Shown here one piece after another: positions 1 through 7,042 of a DNA stretch of 38,144 bases. Source of the DNA: Bradymonadales bacterium (GTDB lineage Bacteria; Myxococcota_A; UBA9042; PWKZ01); NCBI GenBank assembly GCA_003559575.1, contig PWKZ01000005.1, positions 1 to 38,144 of the forward strand, in the 5' to 3' direction. The notes below the pieces were generated by a model. It had not been told where the DNA came from. It did not search any database and saw nothing but the letters and a program-made list of their open reading frames with translations. Position numbers and translations under genes: made by a program. Each line of letters opens with the position of its first letter. Within the stretch, counting starts at the first letter, position 1.

Positions 1-1195
1 AGCGGACCCGCCGCGGCCCATCACGCCGCTGGCCGGTCCGTTTCGCGTCGGCGGCCGGGATCATCCGCGATTCGGTGACCACCACCGCACGATCGTCGAG
101 CAGCTCGCCTGTGATCTGGTCCAGCCAATCGTTACCCAGCGGCTCGAGTTCCTGCGAGAGAAAGATCACCATCTCGCCGACAGTCTCCTCGAACGCCCGC
201 CGCATGAACTCCATCGCCCCGTGCGACTTGTGTGGGAGCGAGACAGTCCTGATCCCCTTGAGCTCGAGGACATCCAACGTACCGTCCGTCGAGCCTCGAT
301 CAAGAGCGACAATCTCAAAGGGGTACAGGAGTCGCTGCGAGGTCAAGCGCTCCAGGAGCTTAGAGATCTGCTGCTTTCCATCGGCTGTCCTGACCACCAC
401 CGAAATGTCGGCCTGCTCGCCCTGCAGCATCTGGCGGATGGTCCCCGCGGCGCGGTTCAAGTGTTTCCGGCGCTGCACTGTTTCACCCGGTAGAGCGCTC
501 TTGTCGGCGGCCGGCGGCGACTCGGGCGCGGGCGATTGGGGCGCGGCAGCTCGCGGCTCTCCTTCAACGGGAGGGTCGGGCTTGCGCGCGTCATCGCGCG
601 GAGCACGCTCTCTCTTGCGCTCGTCCTCGCGTGGCGAATGTTTGGCCTTGGGCTCTTGCGCGCGCGAAGCGCGCTCGGGGCGTTCTCTCCCGCGACGCCC
701 GGAGTCGCTCGCCTCGCCACTGGGACGAGGGCCTTTGGAACTCCCGGGCAATCCGAGGGGCTCCCAGGGGCCATCCGGGCCATGTGCGAGAATATTGACG
801 GGCGCCGGCGGCAGGGAATCTGCCGATTGACTGGTGGGCTTCTCCTGGCCGGCGGGGACCCAGTGCGGCAAGAAGCGAGTCGATGACTTGACCCGCTTAC
901 CGTCCAGCCGGTAGGTAGTGCGCGCTTGAAAACGGCGCACCAACGGCGCGGAGTGAGGCCGCTCCTCGACCGCCGGAGCCTTCTTCGCCGGTTTGGCCGC
1001 GGCGGGCTCTGCGGCGCTCTTCTTCGCCTCAACCTTCTTCGCCGGTTTGGCCGCGGCGGGCTGTGCGGCGCTCTTCTTCGCCTCAGCCTTCTTCGCCGGT
1101 TTGGCCGCGGCGGGCTGTGCGGCGCTCTTCTTCGCCGGGGCTGATTTCTCTTCCTGACGGCTTGAGTCTTGCTTCTTGGGTTGTTTTCTCGTCAT
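1..1195 (-). CDS. Family-2-like glycosyltransferase with Lys/Ala repeat tail (3' end outside window)
   Basis: The reading frame is open from an ATG at 1195 to the window edge: 398 codons with no stop, so the C-terminus is missing. Residues 1-75 are lysine/alanine-rich and contain three 18-residue repeats (21-74). Residues 75-260 are low-complexity, with charged Arg/Glu and Pro/Ala stretches. From about residue 262 the sequence looks like the start of a GT-A family 2 domain. A beta strand (ISVVVRT) is followed by EIVALDRGSTDGT, where family 2 enzymes usually have VDSGSTDxT, and then by FLSQELEPLGNDWL, resembling the acceptor-side strand. It probably transfers a sugar to a surface glycan, but the first acidic motif is D-R-G-S rather than D-S-G-S and the catalytic part is not visible. 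No strong ribosome-binding site precedes the ATG, so an upstream non-ATG start is possible. It follows the AMIN gene by about 105 bp on the same strand. The domain call is by eye. Confidence 0.72.
   Translation of the reverse strand, partial: MTRKQPKKQDSSRQEEKSAPAKKSAAQPAAAKPAKKAEAKKSAAQPAAAKPAKKVEAKKSAAEPAAAKPAKKAPAVEERPHSAPLVRRFQARTTYRLDGKRVKSSTRFLPHWVPAGQEKPTSQSADSLPPAPVNILAHGPDGPWEPLGLPGSSKGPRPSGEASDSGRRGRERPERASRAQEPKAKHSPREDERKRERAPRDDARKPDPPVEGEPRAAAPQSPAPESPPAADKSALPGETVQRRKHLNRAAGTIRQMLQGEQADISVVVRTADGKQQISKLLERLTSQRLLYPFEIVALDRGSTDGTLDVLELKGIRTVSLPHKSHGAMEFMRRAFEETVGEMVIFLSQELEPLGNDWLDQITGELLDDRAVVVTESRMIPAADAKRTGQRRDGPRRVR
974..1135 (-). repeat. Three 54-bp in-frame tandem repeats
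   Basis: Three consecutive 54-bp units encode residues 21-74 of the truncated glycosyltransferase-like protein. Each unit reads approximately AKKSAAxPAAAKPAKKxE. The copies differ at only a few bases, so they are either a recent expansion or kept homogeneous. The encoded tail resembles the C-terminal tails of histone H1 and bacterial DNA-binding proteins, and such basic tails can bind nucleic acid or anionic polymers. Confidence 0.9.
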
Positions 1196-1300
1196 GGCCT
1201 TTTTCGTCTGTGACCGCTTGCCGCACTCCGTGGGCGAGCTTGTCGTCGAAGGGATTGGGTTCGCGGACCAATTGGTGGAAGATTCTTTCGCTGGCGCTTA

Positions 1301-1876
1301 CTAACGCTCCACATCAATGAAAATGTAGTTGCCTTCCTGCTTGTACAGATAGCCCACCGGTTGTTTCAGGCTTATCACGATCCGAATCTCATTCCCCTTC
1401 AACTCGCGAACATCGATGTTGTCTATCTGCGTTTTGAACTCGTGCGTCAACATCGGCCTTCGCTCTTGCCGAGTCCTCGTGCGCACTCCGGACAACTCTA
1501 CCACAATATGCAACGGATCGGGCTTGAATATCGTGTAAGTCGGTAATCGGTCGGTCTGGACGAAGATACGCGAGAACAACGCCTTCTGCTGGAACCCGAC
1601 CCATGTGAGCTCCACCGGGCCACGCTGACGCACCTTGCCGGTCATCTTGTCGTGTAGCGAGTCGCGATGTTGCGGGATGATTCCACTGTAGGGTCGGTCG
1701 CGGTAGATCTCGCCTTGCGGGTCAACGACCTGCTCGTCGACACCCTCCGCCTCCCAGTACTTCATCGGCCTGACACCGGGGCGCGACTCCCCCTCTTCGG
1801 TGAGCGCCACCCCCATCGCGGGACCGGCCAGCAACACAGTCAGTGATCCCAACAGGATCATTAACGCACGCACCAT
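1301..1876 (-). CDS. Exported AMIN-domain protein
   Basis: This is a 191-residue protein. The ATG at 1876 is chosen because GGAGG lies 6 nt upstream; an in-frame GTG at 1882 would overlap that site. Residues 1-24 form a signal peptide: a short basic start, a leucine-rich core and AGPAMG near the cleavage point. Residues about 85-191 match the AMIN domain pattern (beta strands such as SRIFVQTD, PLHIVVELSG, EIRIVISLK and NYIFIDVER). AMIN domains are found in periplasmic AmiC-type amidases and secretin (PilQ) proteins, where they bind peptidoglycan or localise the protein. There is no amidase or secretin domain here, so this is a stand-alone AMIN protein, likely periplasmic. It is the first gene of a leftward pair with the glycosyltransferase-like gene. 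Its promoter must lie in the divergent gap to the right. Confidence 0.8.
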   Translation of the reverse strand: MVRALMILLGSLTVLLAGPAMGVALTEEGESRPGVRPMKYWEAEGVDEQVVDPQGEIYRDRPYSGIIPQHRDSLHDKMTGKVRQRGPVELTWVGFQQKALFSRIFVQTDRLPTYTIFKPDPLHIVVELSGVRTRTRQERRPMLTHEFKTQIDNIDVRELKGNEIRIVISLKQPVGYLYKQEGNYIFIDVER

Positions 1877-2200
1877 CGGCACCCTCCGCGCCTGCCCTTG
1901 ACGCCGCGCCTATGCTAGCAGCGCAACGAGCGGCGAACCAAGCTATAATTTCAATCCACGAAAGAACGAGCGCACATCTCCTCACAGTGGATCTTCGGTT
2001 ATCGACGCCCCCATGTCAAAAAACGAAAATAATTCCTCATTGAGATTGCGAGCCATCCAATCCGCGAAAGGTGTTTCGTGGATATCGGCGGGATAATCTC
2101 CACTCGTTTTCGGGATCGTGAGAGCACGTCGTGATCGCAGTCGAAAATCGCCGTATCCAGCCGACTTCTCAAGCTGTTATTGGGTGTTGGCGGTGCCCCC

Positions 2201-2363
2201 CATAATCGTCGGTCCATCCTGGGAAACGCGGACGGATTCACGCACATCTGCGGCGTCACCTGCAGAAGAATTAGTGCTCGACGTAGGCGCTGCGTTGGCC
2301 TCCGCCTAAGAACGTCTTGTTTCCTTGCACATGCACGCGACTCCACACGCTCGCTCCTCAGAA
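2201..2363 (+). repeat. Dispersed intergenic repeat, copy 1
   Basis: This copy shares an ordered series of blocks with 28508-28656: CATAATC, then exactly 42 bp later CACATCTGCGGCGTCACCTG, then GCTCGACGTAGGCGCTGCG followed by TTGGCCTCCGC, AAGAACG, TTGTTT, CTTGCACA and CCTCAGAAC. The first 42 bp are poorly conserved and the core (2243-2330) is nearly identical. This copy carries extra GC-rich bases before CCTCAGAAC. The repeat lies just upstream of the TPR gene. It encodes nothing recognisable and looks like a non-autonomous intergenic element. Confidence 0.85.
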
Positions 2364-2382
2364 CAGCTGATAGCTGATAGCT
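2364..2382 (+). repeat. 19-bp CAGCTGATAGCTGATAGCT repeat, copy 1
   Basis: An identical 19-mer occurs at 38095-38113. It is itself a short tandem (GCTGATA units) and abuts the end of the larger dispersed repeat. It lies 22 bp before the TPR gene start. Confidence 0.9.
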
Positions 2383-2404
2383 ATTAGGGTACGCTTGAGG
2401 GAAG

Positions 2405-4090
2405 ATGATGGAATCATCTCCCGCCACCCCGGCTTCGGGTGGCGAGCGAATGCGGGAATTGAGATTGGCCTGGGTGACGGCGTTGCACACCGAGACCCGT
2501 GAGTACCGTGTGTTCTTGGGCTTGCCGCCCTCCCTCGCGACGCAGAACGCGCGAGGGCCGGTTGTGCTCGCGCTCGAGAGCGACGAAGGTCGAATCGATA
2601 TTCCGGAGCGCGCCGCGCGCGAGATCCTTGAGCGCGCCGCGGCGCGTCTCGAGGACACCCCCGACCGAACTCCGGGGTTGGGGCTCTATGGCGATCTCCT
2701 GGCCGGTCCGTTCGGATCGCTCGTGGAGCCCGCCCTCGCCTGGGCCACGAGCGCCCCCAACCGCTGTCTTCATCTCGTTTTTGTCTGCTCCGACCCGGCG
2801 CTGATTGACTGGCCCATCGAGAGCCTCACGCACCATTTGCACGGCGTGCTGGGAGCACAACCGTGGTGCCGTCTATGGCGGTCTCCCGCACCCGAGGTGG
2901 AGATCGACACGAATGAGTCTCGCGAGCTTCCGGCGCGGCTGCTCGAGCGCGCCTCACGAGCGTGTCGGCGCGGGCACCGGATGGAGGCGATCGCAGTTCT
3001 GCGCAGCGCGCTGGCCTGGGCCACCTGGGAGAGACGGTCGTCGGTGCCGCCGGCGCGGCTCCGATCCAACCTGGCGCGGCTACTTGCGGACACCGAGCAG
3101 AAGGCCGAGGCAAAGGAGCTGGCGCGCGCCGCCGTCGCCGAGGCGTCCCGAACCAATGACACCCTCTCGGAGCGTTCGGCGCGACGCTTTTTGGCCGAAC
3201 AAGCTCATCTGGAGGGGCGCGCGAAGGAGGCCGCGCAGCTACTCGACGAGTGCATCACGCTTGCCGCGGCGCGCTCGGACGACGAGGCCGTGGCGCTCGA
3301 CCGGACAATACAGGTGCTCGTGCTCTTCGCCGCCGGCCACGACCTCGCGGCGGTCGAGCGCGCGCCCAGAGCCCGCCGCGCCCTCCGCCGGGCCGGCCTG
3401 TCGGTAGCTGAGGCGCACCTGGACGTGGCGCTGGGACGCGGCGCCTCACGTCACGGTCACCCCAGGGCGGCCGTCAACTTACTGCGGCGCGGGATACGCC
3501 GCTTGGCGGCCGCGGGCCGCCCGCGCGACGCCGTCGCCGCCGCAACTCATCTGGTTTTCGAGCTGTTGCACCAGGGCCGCGACGCCGAAGTGGTCGGGTT
3601 GGTTGTGGCGTGTCTGGTGACCTCGTTCGCCGAGCCCTCCCCATCCCGTGAGCCTGTCGAGCAATTTGCCGACCTCTTCGACGACTCGCCCGGAGGCCTC
3701 GAGGGGGTCGTCCTGGAGGGTCTCCTCGCTCCCCTCCTGAATGATATTGCGCCAACGCTCTTGGATCATGGACGACCTCGGCTATTGGTGATTCTGGGCC
3801 TCCTGATGCTGCTCGCCGCGGGCATCGAGGAGCGCGGGAGCAGTTGGCGACCCGTGCCGGCCCCGCTCCCCTTGTGCGCCGCCTGGGTGGGCCGCTATGT
3901 GCGCCTGATCGGGTGGCTGGCGATGGCAAGCAACGTCAACGCGCCCGACGAGGAAGAACGCAAACGGACCACCGAGCGCCTCTCGCGTCGCGCCCTGCAT
4001 CTGGGACGCACTCTGGACGGGTTTTCCGGGGGAGTGCTTGGCGCGGTTCGCCTCCTCCACCGGTTGACATCGAGCCCCGAAACGGGCTAG
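2405..4090 (+). CDS. Unknown protein: CHAT-prodomain-like N-terminus plus TPR-like helices
   Basis: This is a 561-residue soluble protein that I do not recognise as a named family. AGGG lies just upstream and fits the second of two tandem ATGs (2408) at least as well as the first. Residues about 30-160 have the layout of the region that precedes the caspase-like core in CHAT proteins. LGLYGDLLAGPFGSLVEPAL is followed by a hydrophobic strand (LHLVFV) and DPALIDWPIESL, where CHAT proteins have an LPWE motif, then a strand ending WCRLWRSP. The His/Cys catalytic half that should follow is absent. Instead, residues 172-400 are alanine- and leucine-rich amphipathic helix pairs of TPR type. A hydrophobic stretch (LLVILGLLMLLAAGI) near residue 460 may be one membrane or buried helix. 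It leads a plus-strand cluster with the TPR/HEAT gene (141-bp gap), a secreted peptidase and yigZ. The CHAT relation is my inference. Confidence 0.7.
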   Translation: MMESSPATPASGGERMRELRLAWVTALHTETREYRVFLGLPPSLATQNARGPVVLALESDEGRIDIPERAAREILERAAARLEDTPDRTPGLGLYGDLLAGPFGSLVEPALAWATSAPNRCLHLVFVCSDPALIDWPIESLTHHLHGVLGAQPWCRLWRSPAPEVEIDTNESRELPARLLERASRACRRGHRMEAIAVLRSALAWATWERRSSVPPARLRSNLARLLADTEQKAEAKELARAAVAEASRTNDTLSERSARRFLAEQAHLEGRAKEAAQLLDECITLAAARSDDEAVALDRTIQVLVLFAAGHDLAAVERAPRARRALRRAGLSVAEAHLDVALGRGASRHGHPRAAVNLLRRGIRRLAAAGRPRDAVAAATHLVFELLHQGRDAEVVGLVVACLVTSFAEPSPSREPVEQFADLFDDSPGGLEGVVLEGLLAPLLNDIAPTLLDHGRPRLLVILGLLMLLAAGIEERGSSWRPVPAPLPLCAAWVGRYVRLIGWLAMASNVNAPDEEERKRTTERLSRRALHLGRTLDGFSGGVLGAVRLLHRLTSSPETG

Positions 4091-4231
4091 CTCGGACCGG
4101 ATCTCATGCCCTGCCTCGGCCACCCCGAGCGCCGGGTTTGAGAGGCCTAAATGGCCCTGTGCCTCAATCCAACCGACGCTTCCGGGCACCAAACGCCGAA
4201 CGTCGCGACGGGGTTGGGGAGGAGTTCGGTG

Positions 4232-7042
4232 GTGAGTGGTTCCCGTAGAATGAGCGATCGCCAATGGGTACGCGATCTTCTGGCGCGCCTCGAGCGCGCC
4301 GCGGACGCCGCGCAGTCCGGCGACCCGGCGGCGGCGCTCGACACCTATGCGTTTGCGCTCCAAGCCCTCTTTGCCCGCTGGCCGAGCCATCTCGACACCG
4401 AAGACACTCTTGATGAGTGGTTCGAGCAACTCGCCGACGGGAACGAACAGGCCTACCTTACGGGGAGATTGGCCGACGTACTGTGGCTGCGCGCGGTGCT
4501 GGACCTCGAGGATCAACGCCGCTCCGCGACTCTGCACGATCTGGCCGGCGAGATCGCCGCCCGTCTGGACGAAGACGAGGAGCTTCACCGTGACGCTCGC
4601 CTGACCCAGGCGATGATGCAGCTCGTCGAGGGCGGCTCCAAGAATGTCTCCGAAGCCATCCGGCTGTGTGACAAGTTCTCGGACGACCCCTGGCTGCCGC
4701 TCGAGCTGAGTCGCGTTTGCGGCTTGCTGAGAACCCCTGAGAACCGCGATTTGGGGCTCGCCAGCTACTTCTCGGAGCGCGCGCTCAACACCGGCGGCAA
4801 CGAGGTCGACCTCCACGTCTACGGAGATCGTGTCGCCTTGCTGCAGATGTCGGATGAAAAACATCGGATCGAGGAGTTCGATCTCGAGTTCTGGACCCCC
4901 GAGCGGATTTGCCGCGCTCTGGCCTCCTATGGCCCCACCCTGCCGGCCGGCACCATCAAAGCGGCGCTCCGCCTGAAGGATCGACTCCGCGAACCATTGG
5001 TGGCGCTCATTGAGGAGAGTGTCGGTAAGCTCACAAACCCCTTGCTCGGGCCTGAGCACGAAGAGCAACAAGAGCTGTCCCTCTGGGAGGCGATCCACGG
5101 CTTCAGATTGGCGGCCGCGTTCGGCCTCGGGGAGGTGGCCGCCAGCCTGGCCCATGCGCTCGATTGTGACGCCGCCGAGCTTCGCGAGGTTCTCCCGGTG
5201 GCCGCGGCCGGCCTCCCCGACAGCATCCCCCACCTGCGGCGCGCTCTGCTGGATCACGAGCGCGGGATCATGGCGCGCATCGACTCTATCCGCTGCCTCA
5301 CCGCGGTCGCGGCGGCCAATACGCAACCACGCGACAACGTGAAGCGCATTCTGCGGCGCACCACCTTTGACGCTTCGATGCCGCGGGCGCTGCGCTCCGA
5401 GGCTGCGTTCGGCCTCATGGGGCTGCGGGACGATTCCTCTCGCGCGACCGTGGTCGAGCTGCTGGCGGCGGGAGAACTCGACCGCGACCGATTCGACGAG
5501 CAAGACATCGACGAGGCCTTCGCCGACGACGCGCCGCCTCTCAAGGTGGAGCTTGGGCTCGACGAGTCACCTCTCGGATGTTACTTCGACAGACCCCAGA
5601 AGTTCCCGTGGTCGGAGACCGAGGAGATGGAGACCGAGCGCATTGCCGAGCTCGTCATCCACCTCTCGGAGCAGATGATGGCGTCCGAGCTGGGCGAGAC
5701 CGCGGCCGCCCCCCTCGGCGCCGAGTTCGCGCGCGCGCGCGCGCGTATCCTCGCGGTGCTCATCGGTGATATCGATCTGCCGATCTGGATCGAAGCCGCC
5801 AGGAGCTTCATGGGACCCGGTGGGATCCCTGCCCACCACATCCAAAGCCTTGAACTGGAACGCGATTTCGCCGACTTCATGGCGCTCGATTTCATCCTCG
5901 AAGAGACCGGCCGGAGTGTCGTCCAGCGGCTCCTCGTCGAGCCACCCCTCATGAGCGCCGATGAGCTGCAGGCGCTGCACGCGCTCGCCGAATCCCAGGT
6001 GTCGCTACTCGACGTGCTCGACTCCCCCGAAGAGCGTGGCCCCGGGGGGAGAGCGCGCTGCCGGGATCTGTTGAACGACAGCACGGCCTTCATCACCCTG
6101 CCGCCCGGCCTCGTTCCGCTGCGATGGGACGTGCTGGTGGGGCGAGTGGCCTGCCACCCGCGCGAAGGCCACATTCTGCTCTATGGGAGCACCTATCCGC
6201 GCGTCCACCTCCCCGCCCTTTTGTCCAGCCTGGGGACGCTGCTCCACGACCTCATCGCCGTCCTGCCCGTCAACGCCACCACCGCCGTAACCCTCCGGGT
6301 GGCGGCGGCCTGCATGTACGCCCGGCGGCAGCGCGCCGAGGCTGAATCGGGCGGCCCCGTCCCACGCAACATCGAGGGAGAGGTGGTGTTGGCGTGTGAG
6401 GCGCATTACCACGTGGCGGCGTCCGAAGAAGCGGCCGCCAAGCTGGCCGCCCTCCCCGAGCTGACCTCCGTTTCGGACGAAACCGCGGAGGCTGGCCAAA
6501 GAAATGGCCGAGGAGGCGCATGTTTCCGCTGGCTCGGCCGCGAGGGTGACGTGGCCGCGTTGCCGGACGCGCGCCGGATTTATGGCGAAGTTCAGTTGCA
6601 TGGCGGGCGCCTCGTGCTGTCGTGCCACAGTCGGGAGTGGCTGGCGCGCGGACGCACGCTGCTCGAGGAGAACCTGGGCACCACCCTGCAACACCTCGCC
6701 GACACCGTGGCCGATCCCGAACTCTCACCGGCCGCCATGCCGCACGAGCGGCCTATCGACACCGAAGAATCCCGCCGGATCGAGCAGACGCTGATCGAAC
6801 ACCACTATGAGAAGTGGCTCGATCAGCCGTCGCCGGCGCTCGGGGGCAAGTCACCGCGCGAAGCGTCCAAGGAGCGCGAGGCGCGGGACACTCTGCTCGA
6901 TCTGTTGCGGACCATCGACAACCTGGAGGCCCATCGCGGGCGGTTGACCGGCGTCACGTGCGACACCACCTGGCTCTACTCCGAGCTGGGGCTGGCAACC
7001 CGCAAGCAGCCGAAATCAAGTCCCAAAGGAGGAGGAGGGTGA
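4232..7042 (+). CDS. Large unknown TPR/HEAT protein with SEC-C-associated C-terminal region
   Basis: The protein is 936 residues from a GTG at 4232, chosen because GGGGAGGAG (4216-4224) lies 7 nt upstream. An in-frame ATG at 4151 with a weaker GAGAGG site would add 27 residues. Residues 1-250 are TPR-like helices. A HEAT-like segment lies near 383-420 (ALRSEAAFGLMGLRDDSSRA). Around 570-640 a helix is followed by RDLLNDS and a beta-rich stretch (DVLVGRVACHPREGHILLYG), a pattern I associate with proteins carrying SEC-C zinc motifs. The last 90 residues include W862 and PALGGKSPREA (868-878), resembling the toxin-binding fold of MbcA/ParS/Xre antitoxins. No enzyme motif and no SEC-C cysteines are seen. 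The stop overlaps the peptidase start (GTGA), so the two genes are probably translationally coupled. Function unknown; it looks like a scaffold or recognition protein. Confidence 0.78.
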   Translation: MSGSRRMSDRQWVRDLLARLERAADAAQSGDPAAALDTYAFALQALFARWPSHLDTEDTLDEWFEQLADGNEQAYLTGRLADVLWLRAVLDLEDQRRSATLHDLAGEIAARLDEDEELHRDARLTQAMMQLVEGGSKNVSEAIRLCDKFSDDPWLPLELSRVCGLLRTPENRDLGLASYFSERALNTGGNEVDLHVYGDRVALLQMSDEKHRIEEFDLEFWTPERICRALASYGPTLPAGTIKAALRLKDRLREPLVALIEESVGKLTNPLLGPEHEEQQELSLWEAIHGFRLAAAFGLGEVAASLAHALDCDAAELREVLPVAAAGLPDSIPHLRRALLDHERGIMARIDSIRCLTAVAAANTQPRDNVKRILRRTTFDASMPRALRSEAAFGLMGLRDDSSRATVVELLAAGELDRDRFDEQDIDEAFADDAPPLKVELGLDESPLGCYFDRPQKFPWSETEEMETERIAELVIHLSEQMMASELGETAAAPLGAEFARARARILAVLIGDIDLPIWIEAARSFMGPGGIPAHHIQSLELERDFADFMALDFILEETGRSVVQRLLVEPPLMSADELQALHALAESQVSLLDVLDSPEERGPGGRARCRDLLNDSTAFITLPPGLVPLRWDVLVGRVACHPREGHILLYGSTYPRVHLPALLSSLGTLLHDLIAVLPVNATTAVTLRVAAACMYARRQRAEAESGGPVPRNIEGEVVLACEAHYHVAASEEAAAKLAALPELTSVSDETAEAGQRNGRGGACFRWLGREGDVAALPDARRIYGEVQLHGGRLVLSCHSREWLARGRTLLEENLGTTLQHLADTVADPELSPAAMPHERPIDTEESRRIEQTLIEHHYEKWLDQPSPALGGKSPREASKEREARDTLLDLLRTIDNLEAHRGRLTGVTCDTTWLYSELGLATRKQPKSSPKGGGG

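Larger units (their letters stand above)
1877..2404. other. Divergent intergenic region, 528 bp
   Basis: No gene is supported here. The region separates the leftward AMIN gene from the rightward TPR gene and so must hold both promoters. A possible weak promoter for the AMIN gene is TTGGTT, an 18-bp spacer and TAGCAT on the minus strand between about 1913 and 1942. The right third is occupied by a dispersed repeat and a 19-bp repeat, listed separately. ORFs crossing it show no recognisable protein and no good start sites. Confidence 0.5.

Noticed and set aside
1999-2658. 219-codon minus-strand frame crossing the divergent gap
   Set aside because: It covers the dispersed repeat and the start of the TPR gene, has no family likeness and no ribosome-binding site.
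3782-5503. 573-codon minus-strand frame across the two unknown TPR genes
   Set aside because: It is antisense to two well-started genes and spans their gap, has no domain and fits a high-GC codon shadow.
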